DNA of 64,000 nucleotides from Sthenelais limicola (Eukaryota; Annelida; Polychaeta; Phyllodocida; Sigalionidae). The notes beneath the pieces are model-generated. The model was not told where the DNA came from, made no database searches, and was given only the letters and a program-made list of their open reading frames with translations. Location: assembly GCA_942159475.1 (NCBI GenBank), contig OW804094.1, forward strand, positions 50,836,966 to 50,900,965, in the 5' to 3' direction. The position numbers and the translations under genes were made by a program. Shown in pieces: positions 18,853-31,800 of this stretch (the stretch's first letter is position 1; every line of letters begins with the position of its first letter).

Positions 18853-19313
18853 TCACGGGTATTGGACCCTGGAACATATAATACAAAAACACATATATAT
18901 ATATATATAAGAATTTTTATTCACATAAATCAATACAGTTACATCAATGAAAAGGGCTCAGACCTCTAGACACATAAGGGAGTTCTTCTCCCGGCTAATC
19001 ACGGGTATTGAACCCTGGAACATATAATACAAAAACATAGCTTCAAGAGAGTAAACAGGCTAATGAGACCCTAACAAAACCGAAAAATCAATCACGGGTA
19101 TTGAACCCTGGAACATATAATACAAAAACATAGCTTCAAGAGAGTACACAGGCTAATGAGACCCTAATAAAACGGAAAATCAATCATGGGTATTGAACCC
19201 TGGAACATATAATACAAAAACATAGCTTCAAGAGAGTACACAGGCTAATGAGACCCTAACAAAACCGAAAAATCAATCACGGGTATTGAACCCTGGAACA
19301 TATAATACAAAGT
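18853..19313. repeat. 93-bp tandem repeat array
   Basis: The unit beginning AATCACGGGTATTGAACCC starts at 18997, 19090, 19182 and 19275, a period of 92-93 bp, with few differences. A diverged partial copy lies at about 18853-18890, next to an AT dinucleotide run. The array sits directly 3' of the transposase gene and may be its 3' UTR or a subterminal repeat. Confidence 0.85.
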
Positions 19314-19333
19314 TAATTAATAGAAGTTTAAGT

Positions 19334-21253
19334 TTAGGTTGTGTGGATTACTGGGATGAAGGTGAAACCGCCTTCATCGCCACCACATGGAAGCATCAAT
19401 GCCCTTCTTTGGAGATGATTTGTTGGTATCCTCTTCAATGTGGTGTGCGACAAGGACGGTATATAGTGGATGTTAAACATGCTGGATGGAGTTGGCTCAT
19501 CGTATAAATTGGACGTTCTTCCCTTATTTACCATCTGGCACATGGCTGTGTCATCAGCAAACAGTTCTGTAATAATTGCAAAAGTTCCATCATCCAACAC
19601 ATACACCTTCTCAGACAATTTGGTGGATGGACCCCGATTGTCACAAATGTCCTCTACGTCTTCATGCCGATCATGTTCATCCAACCTCTTGACGACTTGC
19701 TGAAGTGCGTTGTTCCCACTATGCACTAGTCCCTTTAACTTTCCCAAATAATTCTCGAATGCAAAAGCACTTATCTTATCCAAAGGCAACCCATGTTCTT
19801 TTACATCGTCAGCAAGGTGCAACAGACTATGGAGATTGTATGTCACAAAGTGTGGTCCATACAAAGTGATGGCATTCTCAACAAACCACTTCAGGAGGGT
19901 TTCGGCATAGTTGACATTTGCTATGTCAGTCACAAGGTGTGGTGAGAGGAGAATGCGCATGGCAATAGAGAGGGACAAGAAATGTTCATATTGTCTATCG
20001 GGAAGTACGTTCTTCAGTGCGATCGGCCCAGCATAGAGGAGGAAGAAACGAAACTCTGTGGCCTTCCACCGTTCAAAGTCCTCGAGACCACTTGGCCGTC
20101 TCTGGAAAATAGTTGTAGGTACATGGAGTCGCATTCCATGTAGTTTTGCAGACACAGCATCCACCTGACTGGTGGCTATGCGGTGGGGGGTCTTTGACCT
20201 TTTCCAGAGCCAGAGGAGACGTTTAACAACGCCTAAGCAGACAAGGTGCATATAGTCTAAAACAAATCCTGAAACCATTGGGAAAGCAATAGTGGAGGAG
20301 GTAAGCACGGAAACTGTGTTCTGATGTTGCTGTTCATATTCAAATGCTGCAAATTTAGCATCAGTTCTCTTGGCAGCATTTGTGTCCAGCAGACGCACAG
20401 AGTCAAAGTAGACACCATGGACTTCGCAGCGTTCACAGGAGTTGTACCCGGTATGGCCTGTAATGCCCTTCAGTAATGCACGGGCAGGTGCATCACACAC
20501 AAATGCTTTTACTTTGACAGTACAGTTCCTGCCATCTACGGTTACTCCATTATCGTACAGTGTTTCAAGTTCTTGTATTACATCTGACAGAAAGTCATCA
20601 ACATTTAGGGGCTTAGTGCTACCAATCCAGTGTGAAGCTGCAAAGGGTTTACTATCATTCACACTTACAAGAATAGGCCAGAACTGTTTGCCACTGCTCT
20701 TGTACAGTGGCAGTCCATCAATATTAATGTTCAGAAGCAGTTCGGGGGCAGATGGATTCCTTGTCATGTAACGCAGGAGTCCCTTTCTTATGCCAGTATA
20801 GACACAATTACCTCCAGCTATTGATCTTACTTGAACGCTATGCAAAGTCCCCTTCAAAGTACGGCCATCTTTAGGCAGGAAAGGCAACCTCTTCTTCAGG
20901 ATACTCAGTAGTGAAGAGACAGCTCGGCAGCGGATGTCGTTGTTTACACTCCATTGTGCGAGCTCATATCGCAGGTCTTGCTGGACATCAGGAGATATCA
21001 GCGCGGTCTGCCAGTCAGTGTCAGTGTCTGCTTCTTCCCTGATGTTGCATGGAACGACTGGTTCATCATCTGAATCTTCTATTAGTGGACCAGCGTCCGC
21101 ACTCTCTGATGGGATGTCATCAGCTGGGATGTCATCATCGGATTCTGTTGTCAGGAATTCTTCATAGCTGGGACCAGCACAAGCTGCGTTATACAACTTG
21201 ATTCTCTTTCGATAAGTTGCCATGTAGAGAGCTCTGCTATTACGACCCGACAT
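19334..21253 (-). CDS. tnp2/EnSpm-type transposase
   Basis: A 639-residue frame starting at MSGRNSR. After an acidic N-terminus come segments typical of the family: NINIDGLPLYKSS (a conserved Asp), FVCDAPARALLK, HTGYNSCERCEV (two Cys of a CxxC), DYMHLVCLGVVKRLL, and near the C-terminus FAFENYLGKLKGLVH. These match the widespread animal relatives of plant tnp2 CACTA transposases, which cut and paste the element through a DDE-type centre. The start was chosen at the ATG after a splice-acceptor-like stretch. No frameshift is present. The DUF4806-type gene follows on the same strand. Assignment to EnSpm rather than another tnp2-like superfamily is from memory of the pattern. Confidence 0.75.
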   Translation of the reverse strand: MSGRNSRALYMATYRKRIKLYNAACAGPSYEEFLTTESDDDIPADDIPSESADAGPLIEDSDDEPVVPCNIREEADTDTDWQTALISPDVQQDLRYELAQWSVNNDIRCRAVSSLLSILKKRLPFLPKDGRTLKGTLHSVQVRSIAGGNCVYTGIRKGLLRYMTRNPSAPELLLNINIDGLPLYKSSGKQFWPILVSVNDSKPFAASHWIGSTKPLNVDDFLSDVIQELETLYDNGVTVDGRNCTVKVKAFVCDAPARALLKGITGHTGYNSCERCEVHGVYFDSVRLLDTNAAKRTDAKFAAFEYEQQHQNTVSVLTSSTIAFPMVSGFVLDYMHLVCLGVVKRLLWLWKRSKTPHRIATSQVDAVSAKLHGMRLHVPTTIFQRRPSGLEDFERWKATEFRFFLLYAGPIALKNVLPDRQYEHFLSLSIAMRILLSPHLVTDIANVNYAETLLKWFVENAITLYGPHFVTYNLHSLLHLADDVKEHGLPLDKISAFAFENYLGKLKGLVHSGNNALQQVVKRLDEHDRHEDVEDICDNRGPSTKLSEKVYVLDDGTFAIITELFADDTAMCQMVNKGRTSNLYDEPTPSSMFNIHYIPSLSHTTLKRIPTNHLQRRALMLPCGGDEGGFTFIPVIHTT

Positions 21254-21839
21254 GGCTGCGGGTGGTATAGTGAGCCTAAAGACAAGAAAATCGGAACAAA
21301 TGATGAATTGGACACCAAAAGATATGTGCAACATCAAAATTAAAAATGGCTACCATATGAAGATCCTGACAACCAGGACAACCACAATTTTAGTCTGATC
21401 AACTAAAAATATATGATCAAACCAAACGGATTTCTTTCCATCTATATCAATGACCTTCACCAAGTTGTCATATAAACCTCATGTCAATAATGTAATAACC
21501 AATAACTAAAATGAAAGGTGAGATTATTGTCCAATGCTCGCCATACACTTAAAAAAAAAGTAAAAACAGACATAGTGAAATCTGTAATAATTCCGAATAT
21601 TACAGGGCGATATATTTTATTCCTCTAGAAATAAACAATTACTAAATAGGTTAGATTCTCTGCTGAACTCAGCAGTAAGATCAGCATATTGGGAAAAAAA
21701 GAACAAGTGCTCAGTCAAATCAGAAATGGAAACTTAGACATTAGGAAACTTCCGACCAGGAGCCATGCAAAAAGAAGAAAAAATCTAAAAATAAATCGTC
21801 CAAAAACATCACTATACCAAAACAGCTTTCTTTATAAGG

Positions 21840-22130
21840 CTAAAGTCTAAGCTAGTCTATGTCTAAGTCTAAGTCTAAAGTCTAAGTCTACTAAAGTCTA
21901 TGCTAGTCTATGATCAAGTCTTAGCCTAAAGTCTTAAGTCTAAGTCAAAAGTCTTAGTCTAAGGTCTTAGTCTAAAGTCTTAGTCTAAGGTCCTAGTCTA
22001 AAGTCTTAGTCTAAAGTCTATGCTAGTCTATGATTAAGTCTAAGTCTAAAGTCTAAAGTCTGTAATAAGTCTGTCTAAGTCTAAGTCTAAGTCTAAGTCT
22101 AAAGTCTAAAGTCTAAAGTCTATGCTAGTC
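21840..22130. repeat. AGTCTAAG/AAAGTCT simple-repeat array
   Basis: Dozens of imperfect copies of AAGTCTAAGTCT and TAAAGTCT, with TATGCTAGTCTATGAT interspersed at about 21898, 22018 and 22118. The unit reappears in short blocks as far as 28.6 kb. It may be subterminal repeats bound by the transposase (inference). Confidence 0.8.
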
Positions 22131-22135
22131 TATGA

Positions 22136-23735
22136 TCTCAATGAGAGATCATCAAAAATCGCCCTCTAATACTTCCTAGGTAGTCATAATACCCCAAGCA
22201 GTAACAACTATTTTATCGACTAAAGTCTAAGGACAAGAGGTTAAGATATGAACATACTATTATACAAATACATCAACAGTCATACCAGTCAATACTGACG
22301 GAGACCAACGATCCGTCCCCCTGACGCACCAGCTGACGGATCACCTGACGCACCAACAGGCAGAACCATTAATGGCAAACACCAAATTGAGATCTAATTT
22401 TGACAAGAGATCATGCAGGAGCTCAATTAAGCTATGGAATTGACTAAATTGTTAAGCAATATTCCTAAATATTTCTACTTTCGTTTACCGATTTTCGTAA
22501 TAAAACATAATTTCAAACCAAATTCAAAATTCAATTTCCGATGAACATAATAATAATTTCACCATGAGACTTCATATCCATTTAAATACAACCTTGTTAC
22601 ATCGTATCGAAGCCCTCACCTTCAAGCCATAATTTTCGTTGGAAATTCGTGGTAAATCCTAAATCACCTATGTCCGATTCCGATAATAAAATTACATTTT
22701 GCACCGATTTTATAATTAAAATTCCAACGAACATAATAATAATTTCGCCATGAGACTTCATATCCTGATCGTCAGGCTCGTTTTACATCGTATCAGCTAG
22801 ATTTAAAACAATAAGATACAATAATTAACCTGTAATAATTAATTTTCAATGAACCAGCTAACTAGCTGACTAGCCTGAAAATCCGCCATTGACAAGGCAG
22901 TCATCTTAACATTGAACTCTATGAGGAAAATTATCGATCACAAAAGCATCAAATTACTCAAGAATACACCATTTTCAGTCGAACCAAGGGCATAAGATTA
23001 TTGATTGAAAGTCCATATAATGTCCGCCATCTTTTTAAAGGCAAAAATCTGTAAAAATCATTAATTATTCTATCCCAACAAGTCCCAATGCTAATCCTAT
23101 GGGCGAGAAACACAACATAGCCGGCACCTGTATTTTCCTTAATATTATGCAAAACTTTTGCAAAAACATTTAATATGACGGGACTGAACGCATGGACAAA
23201 ATATCCAAGGTGAAACAAGCAAGTTCCCATTTATTTTAGTCAATTTTCGGTGTACAAATTCGTGGTTTCCTGAACTGACAGTGGTCGGCGATTTTCAAAA
23301 TGGCGGACGATGCCACCCATACAACTCTATATTAGAACAAAATGGTGCGGAATTTAGCTAAAAATGACAATTTTGAATTGTTAGAAGCCTAAATTACCCT
23401 TTCAACATAACCTAGAGTGATATCACAGCCTTCAAAAAGGTTTATTTCAAGCAAAAAACGGCAGTATCGTCGAGGGATGCCAGTCCCTGAAGGAAATCTT
23501 AATGAACTATCTCAACCCTTCTTGATTATGTTAATGTATCTTAATGGCAGGTCACGTGACCCTTCTACGTTTTAACTTTATATGGTTTATAGCTTAAAAT
23601 TTAGACATTTTCTGACAAAATGGCCACCACTAGACCTTCTCTCTCATAAAACTCTAAATAATTACACATTTTGCAACGATTTTGCAGCTTAATTTAGATT
23701 TTAGCTGACTTAGTGGTTCTAGGCTAGGTGATCAG
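22136..23735. other. AT-rich spacer, no gene seen
   Basis: No credible coding frame. A 36-bp stretch beginning AACATAATAATAATTTC and ending CTTCATATCC occurs at about 22543-22578 and again at 22731-22765, so part of it is a diverged direct repeat. Confidence 0.5.
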
Positions 23736-23746
23736 GTATAAATAGG
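23736..23746 (+). promoter_or_regulatory. TATA box with no clear coding gene downstream
   Basis: GTATAAATAGG is a near-consensus TATA box. Downstream the sequence becomes less AT-rich. A splice-donor-like GTAAGT follows near 24470, but only a low-complexity frame with WTSLHVSWTS-type repeats is present. It may start a non-coding or spliced transcript. Confidence 0.4.
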
Positions 23747-24899
23747 TCCCACTTCCTGTTGTTGAGCCAGTGCAACAAAGGAGCTCTTGCCTAACAGACC
23801 TATGTCTGTTTTCCCATTGATCATGGGATCACTACCTGAGCCGCTACAATTTCGCCTGGGTTACAGCTGGGATATTTTCACCAACTTTCTCCGAGTTTTA
23901 CTTGGGACTTCACATCTATGTCATGGACTTTTTTCAGTGGACTTCCACTCAAGAGTTTACATCGCCCTACTACCATTGGTTTCAACGACTGGAAATATCT
24001 TAGGATTTGGTTCTTGGTAATTGGTAATGGTCGAGGAATTTCATGGACATCTCTCCATGTTTCATGGACATCTCTTCAAGTTTCATGGACATCCACCTTA
24101 TCAAGGGATCTTATTCACCTGGCTCTACTGAAATGGTTCTCTACAATGGTACACTTGTGCAATAGTACTGGTTTGACCTCAACTTCAAAAATGGTTTTCA
24201 TGGAATCTTCACCTCATCTCACTGGAATTATTCAAGTTGTGCTTTACAGAATCATTCTCAAAGGAATTTGCTCAGAGAATCGATCATAATTTTGAGATTT
24301 TGAAAAATTCTCAAATGTGTGTGTGTGTGCCAAATGGAATTCCATGTTAACCTGGAATTGACTTTTAGGAAAGCTCCTTGTGAGCTACAAGGGAGCTAGG
24401 AATTTCAAACCTGGAATAATTTGGAAGCATAAGTTCTTAACGAAAAATGCTGGATCACCAAAATTTGTAAGTAATACCTATGTAAAGTATAGTTTTACCT
24501 ACATGCCTTAGTAAGTATTCAACCTATTCAGTTCTGCGGCGACTCACAAATTTCCATGTACACCAAATCACCCCGATAAATCTACTCAAAAACCCGGGAA
24601 ATATTCCAGAGAATCTGCTATATGCCCTTTGTGCTGTACCTATGTTCTTTTGTGACTTATAATATCCTACCCCAGCCCTACCTTGACACTTCTTTTTTAA
24701 AACAATTGGTCAATGAAAAACAGGCGAATTTCTGCCCAACCTCTCTTATTCAACACAAGTCATAAGCTAAACACAATTGAAATTCAGACGGTTGGCAGAA
24801 CCCCTCCCAACATCTTAATATTAAAATATTTGTTCAGACACGCCCAAAATCCGTCCTAATAGTGCTAAAAACGTAAATGGCGAGAAATATGGTCACTGT

Positions 24900-27800
24900 T
24901 TCATGAGACGGTACCACCGAAAGAATTAAAAATCACTGAAGTCTATGTCTAAGTCTGAAGTCTAACACCAAGTCTAAGTCTGAAGTCTAAGTCTATGTGT
25001 TATACGTTAATATACATTATTTGTACCTAATATTGATGTTATGAAAACACTAGCCTCACTAGTTCATCTTCTAGATCATGGGAACGACTGGAAGAACTGG
25101 GACCAACCATCCCAGAAGTCTGTAGACCAATTTGTCATTTTCATACTTAATCATGTACGACTTGAATTCTCAGACCTAAAAATCTTTCCCTGAAAAAACC
25201 TTCGCAGAAATATGTATAATTCCTGATATGTACTGCCTATATGCACGCCCTGAGTGTAACAAAATTCCACCTTCAATATCTACATACTCGTCCGATCATG
25301 TTTTCTTTTGAGCCCTGATCAGTCATATGGTGTTTGTCGTAAGACAGCAACCTCATGTATGTATGTATGTATAGGTTTTTATTTTCGGAAGTGTACACTT
25401 TCAATAACATATCAAATTTTGCACCGAAAAAGGGGGTGGGTCTCCTCTATGAAACCATAGATCTTCCTGAGGGCCCCCTTTGGAAAAAATAGAGTTACGT
25501 TATTAAACAGATACAGTAGTAGTTGGTAGATAGATAGATGCAGCGACTACATTAACATGATAAACTAATATGGCAGTAATAACAACACAAGTAAGACAAA
25601 CACAATAAACAATAAATTGGGCAATCTAGTGTCATGACAATCTAGTTTCTAGGTAGTTTGCCTACCACCTCACTTTTAACCCAGATCTGGTACAGTACAG
25701 TACTTCTTTATGTTTTGTGGATATATTGGGGTGTTGTAGCCAGTCGGTGAGAGTCAATATGACTCATGAAAGCAATGAAATGATTGGAAATATCATGAGA
25801 TAAATGAGAGGGATATAACGTTATATATACTGCCTATATGCACGCCCTGAGTATAACAAAAGGAGGGTCATTAATCTATAAGTCTATAGTCTTCACGCTC
25901 AGAGTACACGCCAACATTAATACACAATCGATACTGATATAAAATATTCCTTCAAACCAGAGAATTACTGATATACAGGCCGACGCTCATAGTACAATGT
26001 GCGTCAGAATCAGTTAAATCAGTGTGAAGGACATGAATACAAAGTGAATCATCCCTACGCCTGGTTAAATTCATGTGTGGGCGCAAACCTGTCCAAAATA
26101 ACGTTATATATCAGGGTCCGCCAAATCGGGTGACCAAACTGACGTCTAAAATATCCAGGTTTTGGAGGATTGAATATACAAATGTATTTATATTTTGTTT
26201 GGGAGAATTACTCATATACAATATCAACCAACATGAATGTTGGAATCGTCAAGGTTGAATATCTAAGAACTTGTTTCTCCTATAATATCTATAAGTCCTG
26301 ATATATACTGCCTATATGCATGCCCTGAGTGTAACAAAATTACTAAATCTCCTATTTCCACCTTCAATATGACCCGCAGGTGTCTGTACTGACGTCAACT
26401 CATTGTAACATATAGTAGTGTACCCTACTATACGAAACACACCCTAGTCGTTGGATATCTACTGTTATATATATATATAAATCATAACCTATTCTAGCAC
26501 AACATCACCGAAATCACTGAAGTCTAAGTCTTAAGTCTGAAGTCTAAGTCTGGTATACGTAAATATACACAAATAAAGGAGAAATATCAGACAATTGTAT
26601 GTCATATTTTAATGAAATATTGGGGGCAGTGTATATGACCCATAGGCGTCTGTACTGACGCAGAAAAACTTAATATAAAAATAACTCTTGTCTCACGCAC
26701 AACATGAATACAAATTGAATTGTCCCTACACAGAAATATTTATAATTCCTGATATACACTGCCTATATGCACACCCTGAGTATAACAAAACTCCTGAGTA
26801 TTGGGGGGAGTGTATATGACCCACAGGCATCTGTACTGATGAAAGAATTGTTAAAACCGCTGAAGCCTAAGCCCCCCTTTGCTATCTTTCGCCGAAATTC
26901 CTGATAAATCTTGCACCCATAGAGTTAGTATAGGGATTCTCTATTTGGCTGAAGTCTAACACCAAGTCTATGTCTGAAGTCTAAGTCTGTTATACGTAAA
27001 TACACGAGTAATATCTATTGTCCGCATCCCTGCTTTCATACTTAATATAATATTAATTCTCTCTCTGTATACTGTTTAATATGTATCTGTGTCTATCGCC
27101 CTTCCTCTTATCTACCTCTTACTAACCCTGCAAAAAAGGGAGAACAACGGTGGTGCTGACTAAGGCTGACTTAATGATATATGGCTAAAAACACTGACCT
27201 AAATTATTCCCGAAATATCTGCTAAAATCTTGTTTAAAAACATGATGGATTTTTGTCTTGATTGAAGTCTAAGTCTGTTATACGTAAATACGCCTGTAAT
27301 ATCTACTCATATGAAACAGTGCATATCTCAACTATGCTTATGTATCTTAATGTATCTTAATGACAAGTCGCTTGACCAGCTATCGAAATAAGATAACATA
27401 CTCTAGACCGGTACAGGACAAGAAAACTTATCAATCTACCAGTATAATCTACCAGTACAAGTAGATGATTGAACTTGTATACTGTCTTAAAATGCGCCTG
27501 TATACTGTCTTAAAATGTGCCTGTATACTGTCTAAACTGTCCCTTTTCTCTCTCTTGGTTGTACTGTCTAAAGTTAGTCCCGAAATATCTGCAAAAATAT
27601 GTCTAAAAAAGATGCGGTGGGGTTTACACCTACGGCTGTTGCAACCGGTTGGTTTGACTCTCCATTGAGGATTGTTGCTTAAATAAATTAAGTCTGAAGT
27701 CGTACTAGTCTCATTCCTAAATAAAATTAACTGAGTAAAAATGCAGTTATCAAGGAAATAATAGCAGTATCATTCCCTAACTAAACATACATTTCCCTAA

Positions 27801-28800
27801 CTAAACATACATAAGAGGTCAAGGTCGACTATACCTCACTCTCACTCACTGTCTAATAACAAGTCTAAGTTTTATACGTAAATATCTATATTTCCTGATA
27901 TATACTGCCTTCCACTTTCAATACCTCAAAAATCTTTCCCCGACAAAACGTAAATCACTTATTTCCATCTTCAATATAAAAATATTTATTTGGACACACC
28001 CAAAATCCATCCTAAGAGTGCAAAAAACGAAAATGGCGTTAATCACTTAATTTCGATCATGAATGATGTGAAATGATCTAGAATGACGTAAGAAAAATGA
28101 CCAGAAATAACCAGAAATCGCTACTCTGTACAAAAATGGACATCCCTACGTAAATCTTTTCGTCCATATGGTGGGGAAATATATAGGACCCTATATGTGA
28201 CCTCTGTGGATAATATGATTTCTTTCATGGACATAAGTCTACGCTGCAATTTTGATCTAGAATGACGTGGAGCAACGATTCAAATGAAGAAAACTGTAAA
28301 AGTAACAAAGTCTGCATCGATTTTTGCTCAGAATACAACTTCACCGCTGCCTTGTAAAGGCCCATTCAAGGCTGGCTTCTGAGACTAACACCTAAATATT
28401 CTCATTTTATAAATTTCCTGACTGCAAGCCCAGTTGTCCCATTGAATATAATATATACTGGCCGACGCTCAAAAACCATGAATGATGTAAAATGATCTAT
28501 AATGATGTAAAACTCTCAAAAAAGTATATGTATTCTCTATTTGGCTGTAAAAACGCTAAATATAGGAATATTTTAAAAATCTTTTCGTCCATATGGTAGG
28601 AGAAAATCACTGAAGTTGAAGTCGAAGTCTGAAGTCTGACTAAGTCCGAAATACTTAAAAGTTACTCCTGTCTGACCTATATTACTCCTGTCTGACGTCC
28701 CTATGTCTGTACTGATGCAAAAATATCTATAATTCCTGATATATACTGCCTATATGACCTGTGTCATGTCAATATGACCTGTGCCATGTCAATAAAAGTT
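24900..28800. repeat. Field of degenerate interspersed modules
   Basis: Three modules recur out of strict order. ATATACTGCCTATATGCACG or a close variant, followed by CCTGAGTRTAACAAAA, occurs near 25228, 25829, 26298 and 26755 (partial near 28740). GAAGTCTAAGTCTG, often followed by TTATACGTAAATA, occurs near 24957, 26528, 26970 and 27265. TGACCCRCAGGYRTCTGTACTGA occurs near 26370, 26637 and 26818. No coding gene is seen. It reads like broken copies of one larger repeat. Confidence 0.65.
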
Positions 28801-31800
28801 CATACTGTATACTGTCTAAACTGCCCTTTTCTCTCGGTATACTGTCCCAAAAAATTAGTCCCGAAATATGCAAAAATATGTCTTAAAGACGCGGTGGGCT
28901 TATCACCTGCGGCTGTTACGGCCGTTGGTTTGACTCTCCATTGAGGATTGTTGCCTGGCTGTGACAGCAAGGTGGGGGTAACCCCCCCGCGGCTAATTTT
29001 CAGCCATCAATATCATTTATTGATGACTGAAATATTGATGTCTGATCTAGAATGATGGCTGATCTAGATGGACTACTAAGACGTCTAAGTCTCGTACTAA
29101 CTAAACATACATAAGATATATATACAGGGATGATCGTACATATGAGACAGGGATCGTAGTAAGGGCGTTGTACTTGTAAATAAGAGTTCATTTTGCTGTG
29201 GACGAGTACTGTGGACTAGTGCATGGTACTCGTCCACAAGTACGAGTAGCAACACAGGGCAATTTCCATTATAAACTTGAGACTGATTTATTTCCATTTT
29301 CACTCCCATTCTAAATAAACTTCACTGATCAACATGTATCATTAATTTTTGAAATACAGGTTGCGTGGTTTTTGAAATACAGGTTGCATGGAGAAAACAT
29401 ACAGGTTACATGGTTTTCTACATGGAGAAAACCACTCATCTCTTCCATCAAAAAGTAGCCTACATGACATGAGAAGGACCAAGGCTTACTACGACCACTG
29501 ATATCAGTGTGCCAATATTATTAGAAGGTCGATGATACCTTAGAGATAGATAAATCAGGAAGTAGCAGCAGGGTATCGGCAGGGTATGGAGTATTGGTCA
29601 GTTCTTTGGAGTACCGGATAGCATTTAGACCAAGTAGGCAGGGTTATGGGTCAGTTCTTTGGAGTACTGGATAGCGTTTAGACCAAGTAGTAGTTCACTC
29701 TTTCGAAGTCGTGCAGGATATGCTTATGGAAAGGGTCAAGGGGCCATATTTATATCAAGCTGCTAGCTCCTGTGGCCAATGAGCGAACAGTAGCGCTCAA
29801 AGGTGGTGCCTGACTGAAGTGACTTCAAAGAAGTCACTTGTAAGGGGCGCGAAAAAAAGCGCCCTGCGAAGCCCCGCCGCTCAGGAAGTGCCCTGTGAAG
29901 CCCCGCCGCTCAGGAGGTGCTGGCTTCCTGAATAAAGGAGGTGTGGGGGGTCGGGGTGGGGTTTGCTGGGCTAGGGAAAAAGCTGGCTTCCCGAAGACAG
30001 CCTCTGATCTCAGGGGCACTAAGTGCTGGGGAAAAAGCTGGCTTCCCCAAAACAGCCTCTCATCTCCACCTCCCATATTATGAACCCTGCCTCTCATCTC
30101 CACCTCCCATATTATTAACCCTAATAAACTATCAATCTGATATCTGATGTCTAATAAATCGAATAACCTGAATAACCTGAATCAAAAACTCCTGATCCAA
30201 ACTTGATTCTTGAAATCCTTCTGCTTACCTGGAAATCCTTCTGCACCTCTATTTTAGTATTTAGTTTACCTTCAAATTATATGATTGTGAAATGTTCCTC
30301 AGTCGTTCCTCAGTCATAAAGGGGTTCCTCAGTCATCCTGGGGTTGAACCTCAGTCATCCTGGGGTGTTTCTCAGTCTGAAATATATACAGACAGTATTA
30401 TGACGAAAGTGAAATATATACAGACAATACAGTAATTATGACGAAAGTGTAGAATGAGAGAGAGTGTAGAATATTATGAAGTGTAGAAATATAACAGGTA
30501 TTTAGTTTTGTACTCTATTTACACAAGCCAATTATCTTATTTACACAAGCCAATGATTAATAGATAATTTGTGTTATTTGTAGGTCTACCTATAAATATT
30601 GCACGGACATTTATTGCACGATCCTATAAATATAGCAAGATACATTGATCAGTAAATGGTCTGTAACAGTAATTATGATTTTGTGTCTTTAAAAACAGCA
30701 CTCTTAGTTTGTACTAAAAGATTCTAGTGCAGCACTCATTGTACTAAAAGAATCCCATGGGACCATGCCCCCGAACCCATCCGATTTTGCACTGTGTATG
30801 CTGTCAAATATGCTGTTATGCCTAATGGATGTAATTCGAAATCAATGTAAAAATAATGGCCGCTTTACAGTTACTCTTTTTTTTTTATTCAATTTAAGGC
30901 CAATACAATATTTAAGTTTGATAGAAAAAAACGTAATATCCCTCAGGGATGTTTTCACACGGTGCCTGATAAGAGAATAATTAATTACAACAATATAATA
31001 ATCCAATTACAACAATATAATAATCCATCTCAACTACAATATAAAAAAGTATACATCGTGCAGAAATACATTTACCTGGAGCACGTGCTCCTTTGAGTGC
31101 ATAATAATACAAACAGTATCGGATGGTTGTTTACCAGTACTACTCCCCACTTACACATCGGAGAACATAATAATAAGTTCATATCAAGAGGACTCTTTAA
31201 GTCGATTGCACAGCGAAAAAAAGTACAACATGGAATAATTTCCAAATACCTTTCCAGAGAAGCTTAGCTGTAAGAGTCAATAAATATGAATTGAGTGGAA
31301 AGAGTGAATAAATATGAATCAAGTGGAAGGACGTGGTGAGAAAACAAGGAACGAGGGGTGAGGGAGAAATGAAAATAGAAGGGAAGAGGCAGAGATATAC
31401 GGTACATGTACCATATTATAGGGTTGGGGTCGAGATGACCTATTAAAGAGTAAGTAGGTGAGGGAGGAGCAATATATGGAGGGAAAGATAGACAGACGAT
31501 TTCAACAACTGTAATAATTCTGAATACATGGGCATATTGGGACATGGGGCATCTCTGTATAGGCCTATATGAACGGGAAAACAAGCTGCACTGACAGGCT
31601 GCCTACAGGTGGTAGCTGCCTGTGGAGCTCTACCGGCCCCGCAGGCATGGGTCCCCGTCAGCTTGCCTGGGTGGCGACCCGGGCCGTGGATAGGCCGAAT
31701 AAACAAAACTTAGGCCGAATAAACAAAACTTAAAATCAGTCCATATAAGATAAATTAGCGATCGATCACCTAATACTTACCTGAAACGATTTCCCACGAT

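Larger units (their letters stand above)
15319..22240 (-). mobile_element. CACTA/EnSpm-type DNA transposon (tnp2 transposase plus DUF4806-type gene)
   Basis: A transposase gene and a spliced DUF4806-type gene lie head to tail on the minus strand, a pairing I associate with animal EnSpm-like elements. AGTCTAAG subterminal-type repeats follow upstream. Both genes are intact. The terminal inverted repeats and target duplication were not located, so the limits given are those of the genes and the nearest repeat block. Confidence 0.55.

Noticed and set aside
18997..19313. CRISPR-like array
   Set aside because: The units are contiguous 93-bp tandem copies without unique spacers, in a eukaryotic context.
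23918..24289. 123-codon frame with WTSLHVSWTS-type repeats
   Set aside because: Low-complexity DNA repeats (TTTCATGGACATCTC) explain it; no conserved features.
29834..30147. Gly/Pro-rich frames on both strands
   Set aside because: GC-rich repeats open several frames at once; none has coding signs.
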